Part shown: piece by piece, positions 52,448-61,781 of the stretch | Position numbering within the stretch: position 1 is the first letter of the stretch | How the letters are laid out: each line of letters opens with the position of its first letter | DNA from: AP-15 sp963737145 | GTDB taxonomy: Bacteria; Pseudomonadota; Alphaproteobacteria; ATCC43930; CGMCC-115725 | Length of the DNA stretch: 64,000 nucleotides | NCBI GenBank assembly: GCA_963737145.1 | Contig: CAVTRO010000004.1 | Span: forward strand, 372,001 to 436,000 | Reading direction: 5' to 3' | Translations under genes and position numbers: made by a program | Notes under the pieces: model-generated | Seen by the model: only the letters and a program-made list of their open reading frames with translations | Told to the model about the DNA's origin: nothing | Database searches by the model: none

Positions 52448-53716
52448 GTGAACTTGCTCTCCGCAGTCGCCCAATTGCGCCGGGCGTATGTGCCGCTCGC
52501 GCTCTCGTTGATAGTCGGTATCGCTGCCGGATACGGAGCGGCGATGATTTATCCGAGGCCAATCGACGCGGCCGCGGCAGCCGAACCCAGGGTCCCGGCC
52601 GGGTCGCCAGCCAAGGCTGCAGCCACGCCTGCGCAATTCTCGCCGCAGGCAAACCAGCCGGTCCCAGTGATCAAGCCTCGATCTCAGAGCGTCAGCAGCT
52701 ATGCCGAGATCACCGGCAACGCCGCCGCGGTGAACGCGGTCAAGCTCGTCGCGCGGGTCGAGGGCTATCTCGACAAGATCCATTACGAGGACGGTCAATT
52801 TGTCAAAAAAGGCGATCTCCTCTTCACGGTCCAGCAGGAGCAGTACAAGGATCAGCTAGTGCAAGCGCAGGCGCAGGTCCTCGCCGCGCAGGCCCAGCTT
52901 GCGCATGCGAAAGTCGAGCTCCCGCGGTATTCGGCGCTCGTCAAAAAGGATGCGGCGACGCAGACCGAGGTCGACCATTGGTATTACGAGCGGGCGACCG
53001 CGGAGGCACAGGTGCTCGGCGCGCAGGCGCAGGTGTCGTTGGCTAAGCTCAACCTCGGATATACCGAGGTCAGGGCGCCGTTCGACGGCATCGTCGGCAA
53101 GCACCTCGTCGATCCCGGCAACGTCGTCGGCGGCACTCAGCCGGGCGCGCTCGCCGAGATCGTGCAGCTCGATCCGATCTATGTGGTCGCCAATCTGAGC
53201 GAACAGGAGGTGCTGAAGATCCGCGCGAACCTCGATCAGCATCGCCTTACGTTCGAAGACTTGCGCAAGGTTCCCGTCGACGTCGCGCTGTCGGACCAGA
53301 CCGGGTTTCCCCTTCAAGGTACCATCGAATATGTTTCGCCGGGGATCGACCCGGCGACCGGTACGTTGCTGGTGCGCGGCATTCTGGCGAACGCGGACCG
53401 CACCTTGCTGCCCGGCTTCTTCGTCAAGATGCGTCTACCGATGGGACGCGTCGATCGCAACGCCTTGCTGGTGCCCGACAGCGCTTTGCAGGCAGATCAG
53501 GGCGGCCGCTACGTGCTGATCGTCGGGAAGGACGATGTGGTTTCACAGCGCTATGTGCAGCTTGGGCAACTGGATGGATCGCTGCGGGTCATCACCTCGG
53601 GCCTGCAGCCGGACGACCGCGTTGTCGTCGGCGAGCTCTGGCGCGCCACCCCCGGCACGAAAGTGACGCCGCAGCCGACCTCGATCGAAGCGACCTCCGC
53701 AGGCGCCAAGCCATGA
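52448..53716 (+). CDS. RND efflux periplasmic adaptor (AcrA/MexE-like)
   Basis: A 422-residue membrane-fusion protein with an N-terminal membrane anchor (PLALSLIVGIAAGYGAAMI). It has the lipoyl half-motif LVARVEGYLDKIHYEDGQFVKKGDLLF, an alpha-hairpin (about residues 135-205, Ala/Gln-rich), the second half LGYTEVRAPFDGIVGKHLVDPGNVV, and beta-barrel and MP domains ending in VVVGELWRATPGTKV. The start is a GTG at 52448 with GTGAGG upstream, 7 bases after the channel gene. Its stop overlaps the pump gene start. Confidence 0.92.
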   Translation: MNLLSAVAQLRRAYVPLALSLIVGIAAGYGAAMIYPRPIDAAAAAEPRVPAGSPAKAAATPAQFSPQANQPVPVIKPRSQSVSSYAEITGNAAAVNAVKLVARVEGYLDKIHYEDGQFVKKGDLLFTVQQEQYKDQLVQAQAQVLAAQAQLAHAKVELPRYSALVKKDAATQTEVDHWYYERATAEAQVLGAQAQVSLAKLNLGYTEVRAPFDGIVGKHLVDPGNVVGGTQPGALAEIVQLDPIYVVANLSEQEVLKIRANLDQHRLTFEDLRKVPVDVALSDQTGFPLQGTIEYVSPGIDPATGTLLVRGILANADRTLLPGFFVKMRLPMGRVDRNALLVPDSALQADQGGRYVLIVGKDDVVSQRYVQLGQLDGSLRVITSGLQPDDRVVVGELWRATPGTKVTPQPTSIEATSAGAKP

Positions 53717-56700
53717 TGTCGAAGTTCTTCATCGAACATCCGGTCCTCGCCAATGTGCTGGCGATCGTATTGGTGCTGATCGGCGCCCTCTGCCTCTTTC
53801 GCCTGCCGGTAGCGCAATATCCGAACATCGTGCCGCCAACGGTCCAGGTGACGACCCGCTATCCCGGCGCGAGCGCGCAGACCGTCATCGACACGATCGC
53901 TCTGCCGATCGAGCTGCAGGTCAATGGCGTCCCGGGCATGCTCTACATGCAATCAACCAGCGCGTATGACGGTACCTACGTGTTGACCGTGACGTTCGAA
54001 ATCGGATCGGATCCGAATTCGGATCAGGTTCTGGTGCAGAACCGGGTGCAGAACGCGATGGCCCAGCTGCCCCAGGCGGCGCAGGCTCAGGGTGTCTCGA
54101 TCCGCGCGAAATCGCCGTCGATCCTGGAATTCGTGACCCTGAATTCACCGGACGGATCGCGCGACGCGCTTTTTATGTGGAATTACGCGACGATCAACCT
54201 GGTCAACGAGCTGGCGCGCCTGCCCGGCGTGGGCAACGTCACGGTAATGGGCGCGGGCCAGTACTCGATGCGGATCTGGATGGACCCGCAGAAACTCTAT
54301 TCGTACAATTTGGTGCCGCAGGACGTGATCAATGCTGTCCAGCAGCAGAGCCAGGAAGTGGCGGCCGGGCAGGTCGGCATGCCGCCGGCGCCGAAGGACC
54401 AGCAATTCCAGTACACGATCGACATCCTTTCCAGGTTCAATGATCCGGGTCAGTTCTCGGAAATCGTCGTCAAGGACCAGACTGCGCAAGGCGGCCGTCT
54501 GATCAAAGTAAAAGACGTTGCGCGTATCGACCTCGGCGCCCAGACCTATTCACAGGACTTCAAGCTCGACGGCAAGCCGGCTGCCGGCATCGCCATCTAT
54601 CAAACCCCTGACGCCAATTCGCTGAAAGTGGCCGCCGGGGTCGCGGCAAAGATGGAGGAGCTGTCCCGCCGCTTTCCGGCCGGACTGCAATACAGCATTC
54701 CGTACAACACGACGATCTTCATCAGCAACTCGATCGACGAGGTCTACAAGACCTTGTGGCAGGCCGGGGTGCTCGTGCTGATCGTGATCCTGGTCTTTCT
54801 GCAGAACTTTCGCGCGACTTTGGTGCCGGCGACAACAGTTCCCGTCACGATCATCGGCGCGTTCGCCGGCATGGCGGCGCTCGGCTATACGGTCAACCTG
54901 TCGACCCTGTTCGCTCTGATTTTGGCTATCGGCATCGTGGTCGATGACGCGATCGTTATCGTCGAGGGCGTCTCGAAATACATTGAACAGGGCATGTCCG
55001 GCCACGATGCCGCGATCAAGGCAATGGACGAGCTGTTCGGGCCGATCATCGGCATCACTCTGGTGCTGATGGCGGTATTCCTGCCCTCCGCCTTCGTGCC
55101 CGGTTTGAGCGGCCAGATGTTCGCGCAATTTGCGTTGGTCATCGCGGTCACCGCGCTGATCAGCGCCGTCAATGCGGCTACGTTGAAGCCCACTCAATGC
55201 GCGCTGTGGCTGCGCGCCCCTCGGCCGATCGAACAGCGCAATATCTTCTCACGCGGGTTTTCTCGCGGCTTCGAACGCGTCTATGGCGGGATGGAAAACG
55301 CGTATGCCCGGTTGATCGGCCGGATGGTGCGCGTCGCTGGGCTGATGGTCCTAATCGGTCTGGCTCTGGCGGTTGTCGCAATTTGGGGCATTGCCCGTTT
55401 GCCGACCGCTTTCATCCCGAATGAAGATCAGGGTTACCTGTTGATCGTCGCGCAATTGCCCGATGGCGCTGCGCTCGGCCGGACGACCGCGGCGCTCGAC
55501 AACGCGACCAACATCGCGCAGAAGACGCCAGGGGTCGACCGGGTGATCGGCATATCGGGCCTATCTGCGCTCGATAATTTCGCTGACCTGCCTAACGCCG
55601 GTGTTTGCTTTGTCGTTCTGAAACCTTGGGATCAGCGCAGCAAGACGGCGGGCACCGATATCGTGACCATCGCCGAACACCTCCAGAAGGTGCTCGGCGC
55701 GGCTCCGGATGGGAGGTTTACCATTGTGCCGCCGCCTCCTATTCAGGGGATCGGCAATGCCGGCGGGCTGCAGATGGAGGTAGAGCTGCTCGGCGGCAGC
55801 TTCGATTATCAAAGGCTGAGCGAGCTCACCAATAAGATCGTCGGCCAGGCCAATAAGGATCCCCAGCTGCAGCACGTGTTGACGACATTCAGCCCGAACG
55901 CGCCGCAGGTCTCGGTGACCTTGGACCGTGACCGGACCCAGACCCTGCGGGTGTCGGCAGGGGAGGTGTTCTCGACCTTGAGCTCCTATCTGGGAGCGAC
56001 CTACGTCAATCAATTCAACAAATTCGGTCAAGTATTCCAGGTCTACGTACAGGCCAACTCGCAATTCCGATTGCGGCCGGACGATCTGCTGAACCTTTTT
56101 GTGCGCAGCCAGGACAACCAAATGGTTCCGATCGGCGCGGTGGCGCATCTCGGTTCCGAAGTCGCTCCGTCCGTCATTACTCTCTACAACCTCTATCCAG
56201 CATCGACGATCATTGGCGCACCGGCGCGCGGCGTCAGTTCAGGCCAAGGTCTCGAAGCATTGGAAGGCATCGCGAAGGCGACATTGCCGAGCGACGTCTC
56301 CTACCAATGGACCGCAATGTCCTATCAGGAAAAGCTGACCGGCAATCAGCTCTACTATCTCTTCGGATTGTCGGTGCTGCTAGTCTATCTCTGCCTCGCC
56401 GGCCAATATGAAAGCTGGATCCTGCCATTGGCGGTGCTGTCGGCGGTGCCATTGGCGCTGTTGGGCCCGGTCGTTGCGCTGACCAGCCTCGGCGTCGCCA
56501 ACAATCTCTACACGCAGATCGGCCTCATTCTGATGATCGCGTTGTCGGCCAAGAACGGCATTCTGATCGTCGAAATGGCGCGCGAGGGCCGCCTCGTCCA
56601 CGGGAAGCCGATCCGCGAAGCGGCGGTCGACGCCGCGCGTCTGCGGTTCCGGCCGATCCTGATGACCTCGTTCGCTTTCGGCCTCGGGGTCGTGCCGCTC

Positions 56701-56889
56701 GTGCTGGCCACCGGCGCGGGAGCCGTCGGCCGCATCTCGCTGGGTCTCAGCGTGCTCAGCGGCATCATCGCCTCGACCTGCCTCGCCGTGCTGTTCGTGC
56801 CCTCGTTCTTTGCAGTGCTGCAGGGCTTCGAGGAGTGGCGCAAAGGCCGCAAGAGAGTGCCGGTTCCCGCCGCGCGGGCGGCGGAGTAA
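53713..56889 (+). CDS. RND multidrug efflux pump permease (HAE1/AcrB family)
   Basis: A 1058-residue inner-membrane proton antiporter with 12 TMs and two large periplasmic loops. Typical blocks are FFIEHPVLANVLAIVLVLIGAL, RYPGASAQTVIDTIALPIE, the proton-relay aspartates in GIVVDDAIVIVEGV (TM4, about residues 409-410), FIPNEDQGYLLIVAQLPDGA and the late QIGLILMIALSAKNGILIVEMA. Complete from first to last helix. The start ATGATG overlaps the adaptor's stop. Substrates unknown, probably hydrophobic or aromatic compounds. Confidence 0.95.
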   Translation: MMSKFFIEHPVLANVLAIVLVLIGALCLFRLPVAQYPNIVPPTVQVTTRYPGASAQTVIDTIALPIELQVNGVPGMLYMQSTSAYDGTYVLTVTFEIGSDPNSDQVLVQNRVQNAMAQLPQAAQAQGVSIRAKSPSILEFVTLNSPDGSRDALFMWNYATINLVNELARLPGVGNVTVMGAGQYSMRIWMDPQKLYSYNLVPQDVINAVQQQSQEVAAGQVGMPPAPKDQQFQYTIDILSRFNDPGQFSEIVVKDQTAQGGRLIKVKDVARIDLGAQTYSQDFKLDGKPAAGIAIYQTPDANSLKVAAGVAAKMEELSRRFPAGLQYSIPYNTTIFISNSIDEVYKTLWQAGVLVLIVILVFLQNFRATLVPATTVPVTIIGAFAGMAALGYTVNLSTLFALILAIGIVVDDAIVIVEGVSKYIEQGMSGHDAAIKAMDELFGPIIGITLVLMAVFLPSAFVPGLSGQMFAQFALVIAVTALISAVNAATLKPTQCALWLRAPRPIEQRNIFSRGFSRGFERVYGGMENAYARLIGRMVRVAGLMVLIGLALAVVAIWGIARLPTAFIPNEDQGYLLIVAQLPDGAALGRTTAALDNATNIAQKTPGVDRVIGISGLSALDNFADLPNAGVCFVVLKPWDQRSKTAGTDIVTIAEHLQKVLGAAPDGRFTIVPPPPIQGIGNAGGLQMEVELLGGSFDYQRLSELTNKIVGQANKDPQLQHVLTTFSPNAPQVSVTLDRDRTQTLRVSAGEVFSTLSSYLGATYVNQFNKFGQVFQVYVQANSQFRLRPDDLLNLFVRSQDNQMVPIGAVAHLGSEVAPSVITLYNLYPASTIIGAPARGVSSGQGLEALEGIAKATLPSDVSYQWTAMSYQEKLTGNQLYYLFGLSVLLVYLCLAGQYESWILPLAVLSAVPLALLGPVVALTSLGVANNLYTQIGLILMIALSAKNGILIVEMAREGRLVHGKPIREAAVDAARLRFRPILMTSFAFGLGVVPLVLATGAGAVGRISLGLSVLSGIIASTCLAVLFVPSFFAVLQGFEEWRKGRKRVPVPAARAAE

Positions 56890-57494
56890 AGTTTCTTTTC
56901 GGGCGTTGGCTCACCGGTCCGAGCTTCCACGCTGATGCCATGTTCTTGATCGCACCCGTTGCCATCATTCTCGTCGCCGAGAACCTTGGCCACATCAAAG
57001 CCATCGGCGCGATGACAGGCAGAAGCCTCGATCGCTTCTTGGGCCGCGCGTTCTTGGGAGACAGTCTGGCGACGATTGTTCCGCCTTCGGCAGCGGCACC
57101 GGAGTGACGACTTACGCCGAGAACATCGGTGTGATGGCGACGACAAAGGTCTATTCGACCCTCCTGTTTGTCGTTGCTGCCATCGTCTCGATCCTGCTGG
57201 GCTTCTCTCCAAAATTTGGGTGCTCTTATTCTCTCGATCCCGGGCCCCGTCATCGGCGGCTTGTCGATCGTGCTGTTTGGCTTGATAGCCGCCATGGCAG
57301 GCCGGATCTGGGTAGAAAATAGGGTAGATTTCTCCGACCCGCGAAATCTGATCACCGTCGCTGCCGCGCTTACGGCAGGGGCGGGCGACCTCACACTCAA
57401 GTTCGGCGCCTTCACGATGGGCGGGATCGGCACCGCAACCTTCGGCGCCATCATCCTCCATCAAATTCTCGCGTGGAACAGCGACAGACAATAA
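56890..57494 (+). pseudogene. Uracil/xanthine permease (NCS2 family) remnant
   Basis: Fragments of the C-terminal half of an NCS2 permease in three frames: 56890-57107 (LTGPSFHADAMFLIAPVAIILVAENLGHIKAI), 57104-57220 (GVTTYAENIGVMATTKVYSTLLFVVAAIVSILLGFSPKFG) and 57225-57494 (ILSIPGPVIGGLSIVLFGLIAAMAGRIWV). Frame changes occur near 57085 and 57228. The N-terminal half, about 230 residues, is gone; what remains starts directly after the RND pump stop. The conserved E-N-L-G-H motif and the G-G-G-T-G region are just readable. Non-functional. Confidence 0.85.
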
Positions 57495-57720
57495 ATCCCT
57501 CGCCCAGAAATCCGGTGCGAATGTCCGCTTGCGACCCAAACCGGGCCTTCAGTCGAGCTGGTCTTCGGCCGGTTTTTTGACCCATCTAAGACATGGCGCT
57601 CCACGTAGCTCTAGGAGCTGACACTGATTTCGGGCTAGATTTTGGATCTCGGTTCGCGTAATTCGCTTGGGGACCCGCTTCGACGGGATGAAATTTTCGC
57701 GCGGCTCACCGAACCTAAAG

Positions 57721-58696
57721 ATGTCCCACTACCTACTTACAGGAGCCGGTTTCAGCCGAAATTGGGGTGGCTGGCTCGCCAACGAGGCCTTTGAATATCT
57801 TCTCGGCGCACCCGGGATTGACGACTACCTCAGAAATATCTTGTGGGGAGCGAAACTCGGGGGTGAAGGCTTCGAGGGTGCGTTGTCAATGGTACAAAAC
57901 GCTTACGCATCTAACAAATCCGACGAAACCAAACAACGTTTAGACAGGCTCACGCAAGCGGTGATCCGAATGTTCGACGCGATGCAAACGGCTTTCAATA
58001 TGCTAGATCATCGCGGACCAGGATCAGAACTTCGCTTACAGCGCTTTCTGTCGCGATTCGATGCGATATTCACGCTCAATCAGGACGCACTTCTAGAAAC
58101 ACTTTATGCCGGGGTCAAATGGTCTGATCGATGGTGCGGATCTTACTTACCCTACATGAAATTTATAGAGGAGCCGCCCCAACCTACTTTCAAGTTGCGC
58201 GCTCCCATTAACTCCGGATTCGGAATTCATCACACGTGAGAATTATCAGCCCATCTATAAGCTGCATGGCTCCTACAATTGGTTTGCGGAACCGCAAGGG
58301 GAACGGTTACTCGTGATTGGCGGCAACAAGACTGCGACTATCGGTACGTTTCGCGTGTTGACCCGATACCAGGATGAATTTCAGGCGATGCTATCTCAGC
58401 CGGACACCCACCTTATGGTTATCGGGTATAGCTTTGGCGACTCTCACATCAACAGCGTCATTCAGACCGCAGCCACTGATGGCTTGAAGATATTTATCAT
58501 AGACACCTTGGGCGTGGACGTGATCGACAAACGGGACACCCGAGCGCAAATACCTCAACCCCGTACCGAACTGATGCAAGCGCTTATGCTCCGTATTATT
58601 GGCGCCTCGCGCCGACCACTAAATGAGATTATCAATAGTGATCGGGTGGAAAACGAGAAGGTCATGCGGTTCTTTGAGGGGCAAGCCCATATATAG
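57721..58696 (+). pseudogene. SIR2-like (SIR2_2) NADase-type protein, frameshifted
   Basis: A protein of about 325 residues of the SIR2_2 group often found as NAD+-consuming effectors in phage defence. The first frame starts MSHYLLTGAGFSRNWGGWLA (NAD-binding G-A-G-F-S) and has FDAIFTLNQDALLETLYAG, the place of the usual T-N-x-D. It is lost near 58220. The next frame has YQPIYKLHGSYNWFA (catalytic H in L-H-G), then HLMVIGYSFGDSHINSVIQ, the C-terminal hallmark. One indel explains the break. Lower GC than the surroundings suggests acquisition. ATG 57721 is preferred over 57667. An NADase role is inference from family motifs. Confidence 0.8.
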
Positions 58697-58875
58697 TGAG
58701 GATTGCACCGCAGCCCACTCCTCTCCGCAATAGCGGTACCTGACGGTCTCGGGTGAAGGGCAGACCCACTGCTGCCGATTTCCACGCGATACAGGATGGA
58801 CTGCAGTCGACCCGAACCGGACCTTCGGCGCGACCATCCGCATCAAAGCAAAATGGGGAGAACCTGCGATGCCTT

Positions 58876-60026
58876 TTAGGGTGGTAATCCGAGGAATATT
58901 TCCGGATGTTCTTTGATCTCCCTAAGCAACTCCTGAAACGCTAGCCTCAAATCATTCGGCAAATCAGCAACTAATGCGGTGATTTCGTTTTCGGATTGGA
59001 CAAGAAATTTGCCCGCATTATCCATCAGCGGGGATTTTTCGGCGTACTTCGAGGCTGCCGCACCAACAAAAAAGGGAAGAACCACTACAGAGTAACAACG
59101 ATTATCAAATTACGAACGGTAAATACACCACGAGTTCGTGCTTTAGCCCCCTGAAATTCGCCTCTCTTGGCTGCTTCGACGAGGGCAAGAATTGCAGTAG
59201 CATCGGTGGAGGACACCAAGTCATTGTTCTGTGCGCTATTGATGAGGGTGGCTCCCGGATCAAGAAGGTCGTCGCGGGTTAGAAATTCACCTAATTGCTC
59301 ATCTAGTTCTCGAATTGTTGGAAACTGGCGCAGCCAGGGTGCTGCCGTGCGAATGAGGTCACTTAGGGCGCGATGAACCTCGGGGTCTAGGGGATCAGCA
59401 GCGGAACCGGAACCCGGTTGCAGCTTGGAATCTTGTTCAAAAAATGATCCAAGTTCGAGTATTGCGCTGTAAATGAAACCCAAATGGTTTGAGATATCGT
59501 TAGTGGGACGCTGGACTCCATCGAGGAAACGCTGTGAGGCAGCAGTGATTCCGTGCCAGCCGAGAGCGTTGTCCAAGCGCCTCGAACTATCCCTAAATAA
59601 CAGTGCCTTTTGGATTATTGGCTGATGAAGTTCTAGAACAACCGGGTTTTGTGCAGCCTCGATGTCAAACTCCGCCCCCCTTGGATCGATAATGAACCTC
59701 CCCTCACCCTCCACCCAGCGTGCTCCAAGCCTTTGTTGTTCCAGGCTTGCGAGGTGAGAACGCCAGTCTTCCTGCTCTGCTGGTTTAGGACTCCTGAGGG
59801 GCTCCGTGAGTTCGGCCACGGAAATGCCGAATGCGTTCGCCAAGCCCGTTATAGTGGTCATTTTGGGCTGGAATACACGATGCTCTTCGATGTTACTCAG
59901 CCTTCGTAAGCCAATTTTCGCACGTTCCGCTAATTCTCGACGCGACCAATTATGTACTTGCTCCCTAAGATAGCGGACATTTGCTGCAACGCGGCGGGTA
60001 TCAGTGTATGGAAGGAAGTCAGCCAA
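58876..60026 (-). pseudogene. XRE-HTH protein with C-terminal transmembrane helix, frameshifted
   Basis: The N-terminal helix-turn-helix is at about residues 12-70 (VRYLREQVHNWSRRELAERAKIGLRRLSNIEEHR and ITGLANAFGISVAELTEPL). A long helical middle follows (QNPVVLELHQPIIQKALLF, HLGFIYSAILELGSFFEQD, PEVHRALSDLIRTAAPWLRQFP). The first frame stops at 59085 in the middle of a hydrophobic helix (NLIIVVTL); the overlapping next frame carries on as VVLPFFVGAAASKYAEK and a charged tail of about 50 residues ending at 58876. Together they form one perfect 20-residue TM, so I read a one-base loss near 59088. Convergent with the SIR2-like gene. No family recognised beyond the HTH. Confidence 0.7.
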
Positions 60027-60427
60027 GGAAACCTCCCGCCACTAAGGTGCGCCGAAATCAAGGTCAATTTACCATGTCTTTTCTGGAAACGCGCAATACC
60101 TCCAAAAGCGCTGTTCGCGGCCTCGTCGTCGCGATAGGAGCATCGGCCCTCCGTCAACCCCGCTCGGTTACAGTCACTATCGATGTGACGGCTCCCCGCG
60201 TAGTGAGCAGACTAGGCGCTCCCGGCAATTAGGGCGGGCATCTCGGGGCATTGCGGGAGGGCGTGTTCGGGAACAATGTCGACGGTCCGCTTACCACCCG
60301 GTGAAGCCATTCGCGGCTCGTCGAGTTCATCGATCGCCCTCTACCCCCAGCCAACGGCTCAAACCGACCCGACCTCGCCCGTTGCCCAGTCGCGGCGGAC
60401 GGGCTTCCTCAAACTGCATTTATCAAT
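60027..60427. other. Intergenic stretch without a recognisable gene
   Basis: About 400 bases between the XRE-membrane protein start and the small-RNA promoter. Short open frames exist on both strands but none has a family match, good ribosome site or consistent codon use. The segment changes from lower GC on the left to the high GC of the host near 60240, so it likely contains the right edge of the acquired segment. No direct repeat was found. Confidence 0.5.
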
Positions 60428-60456
60428 TTGACAATATTCGCTCGGTGTGATATCAT
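60428..60456 (+). promoter_or_regulatory. Near-consensus sigma-70 promoter
   Basis: TTGACA at 60428-60433, a spacer of exactly 17 bases, and TATCAT at 60451-60456 with a TG-type extended region just before (GTGTGA). This is the best sigma-70 promoter I saw in the window. The expected transcript start is near 60463. It points to the right, away from the XRE gene and antisense towards the 3' end of gnd. Confidence 0.8.
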
Positions 60457-60462
60457 TTCAAA

Positions 60463-60632
60463 ATGTCTTTTCACCAATGCGCCAATCCGCCCGGCACGCC
60501 CGCCTGCGCTTGCAAACCCGATATCCGCTCCGATACCAGTTTCGACTGGCATGCTTTCCTTTGCGGCTCTTTCACATTCTCCATCGAACAGCGGAAGGCA
60601 GCGGCAGAACAGCGGGGGCTTCCGCTGTTTTT
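60463..60632 (+). ncRNA. Candidate small RNA gene (about 170 nt)
   Basis: Runs from the expected start of the near-consensus promoter to an intrinsic terminator. Inside is CCAGT-TTCG-ACTGG (60536-60549), a perfect 5-bp hairpin capped by the very stable UUCG tetraloop, common in structured RNAs. An ATG occurs exactly at 60463 and opens a 143-codon frame, but it reads through the terminator and into the antisense of gnd, and its product has no recognisable character. I do not recognise 6S, SRP, tmRNA or RNase P RNA here. Either an independent small RNA or, less likely, a leaderless small gene. Confidence 0.6.
60609..60632 (+). terminator. Intrinsic terminator of the candidate small RNA
   Basis: ACAGCGG (60609-60615) pairs perfectly with CCGCTGT (60622-60628) around a six-base loop, and the stem runs into five Ts (60628-60632). 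It is oriented for the plus strand, about 150 bases after the promoter at 60428. Confidence 0.8.
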
Positions 60633-60703
60633 CTGTGAGCCGTTCCGTCGGAAATCCAGGATTTCCGCCGTTAACTCGATGCCGGTTGCTGATAAAACGC
60701 TGC

Positions 60704-60748
60704 AAAAAAAAGCGAGAACAGCGGGCCGGCGCCGGGTTGCTAGCCCGC
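60704..60748 (-). terminator. Terminator of gnd
   Basis: On the minus strand GCGGGC (60748-60743, at the gnd stop) can pair with GCCCGC (60726-60721), enclosing a CGGCGCCG palindrome; nine bases later come eight Ts (complement of the A-run 60704-60711). The distance from stem to T-run is a little long, so efficiency is uncertain. Confidence 0.6.
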
Positions 60749-61759
60749 GGGTTTCTCGACGTGGCCGCCGAATTCGTAGCGCATCGCCGAAAGCAGCTTG
60801 TTGGCGAACTCGGCCTCGCCGCGCGAGGCGAAACGGTCGTAGAGCGCCGCCGCGAGCACATGGGCCGGCACTCCCTCGTCGATCGCGGCCTTGATTGTCC
60901 AACGTCCTTCGCCCGAATCCGAAACCCGGCCGGCGAACCCGGCAAGCTCGGTGTCCTTGGCAAGGGCATTCGCCGTCAGGTCCAAGAGCCATGAGGCGAT
61001 CACACTGCCGCGCCGCCACAGCTCCGTGATATCGGGCAGGTTGAGGTCGTATTGGTAATGCTCGGGATCGCGCAATGGCGTGGTCTCGGCATCGATGGTA
61101 CCCGTCTGCTTTCCGACATTGGCGGAATGCAGAATGTTCAGGCCCTCGGCATAGGCCGCCATCAGCCCGTACTCGATGCCGTTGTGCACCATCTTGACGA
61201 AATGCCCGGCGCCATTCGGCCCGCAATGCAAGTAGCCTTGCTCGGCGGTGCTGGCGCCCAGCTTCTCGCGGCCCGGGGTGGGCGGAATGTCGCCTCTGCC
61301 CGGAGCCAATGTCGCAAAGATCGGATCGAGGCGTTGGACGACCGGCTTTTCACCGCCGATCATCATGCAGTAGCCGCGCTCCAGGCCCCACACCCCGCCG
61401 CTGGTCCCGACATCGACATAGTGGATGCGGCGCGGCATCAGCTCTTTGGCGCGCCGGATATCGTCGATGTAGTAGGAATTGCCGCCGTCGATCAGCATGT
61501 CGTCGGGCTCGAGGGCGGGCAGAATGTCGGAGATCGTCTTGTCGACGGCCGCCGCCGGCACCATCAGCCAGACCGCGCGCGGCTTCTCCAGTTTCTTGAC
61601 CAAATCGGCGAGGGAGGCGGACCCGACGGCGTGCTCCGCGGCGAGCTCGCTGACTGCCTTTGGCGACATGTCGAAGACCACGCATTCGTGGCCTCCTTTG
61701 AGCAGCCGCCGGACCATGTTGGCGCCCATCCGGCCGAGGCCGACCATCCCGAGTTGCAT
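60740..61759 (-). CDS. gnd: 6-phosphogluconate dehydrogenase, decarboxylating (short NAD-type)
   Basis: A 339-residue enzyme oxidising 6-phosphogluconate to ribulose 5-phosphate plus CO2. The Rossmann start is MQLGMVGLGRMGANMVRRLLKGGHECVVFD, with Asp30 at the end of strand 2 favouring NAD+. Catalytic blocks are DGGNSYY, DVGTSGGVWGLERGYCMMIGG and GPNGAGHFVKMVHNGIEYGLMAAYAEGL with Lys and Asn. The length near 330 identifies the short type (GndA/YqeC-like), not the 470-residue form. Next to a HAD phosphatase and histidine phosphatase. Confidence 0.95.
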   Translation of the reverse strand: MQLGMVGLGRMGANMVRRLLKGGHECVVFDMSPKAVSELAAEHAVGSASLADLVKKLEKPRAVWLMVPAAAVDKTISDILPALEPDDMLIDGGNSYYIDDIRRAKELMPRRIHYVDVGTSGGVWGLERGYCMMIGGEKPVVQRLDPIFATLAPGRGDIPPTPGREKLGASTAEQGYLHCGPNGAGHFVKMVHNGIEYGLMAAYAEGLNILHSANVGKQTGTIDAETTPLRDPEHYQYDLNLPDITELWRRGSVIASWLLDLTANALAKDTELAGFAGRVSDSGEGRWTIKAAIDEGVPAHVLAAALYDRFASRGEAEFANKLLSAMRYEFGGHVEKPAG

Positions 61760-61781
61760 GGGGTCTTCCTTCCGACAAACG

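Noticed and set aside
60463..60894. 143-codon ORF beginning exactly at the expected transcript start
   Set aside because: Runs through an intrinsic terminator and into the antisense of gnd; product without character. The small-RNA reading explains more, though a leaderless gene is not fully excluded.
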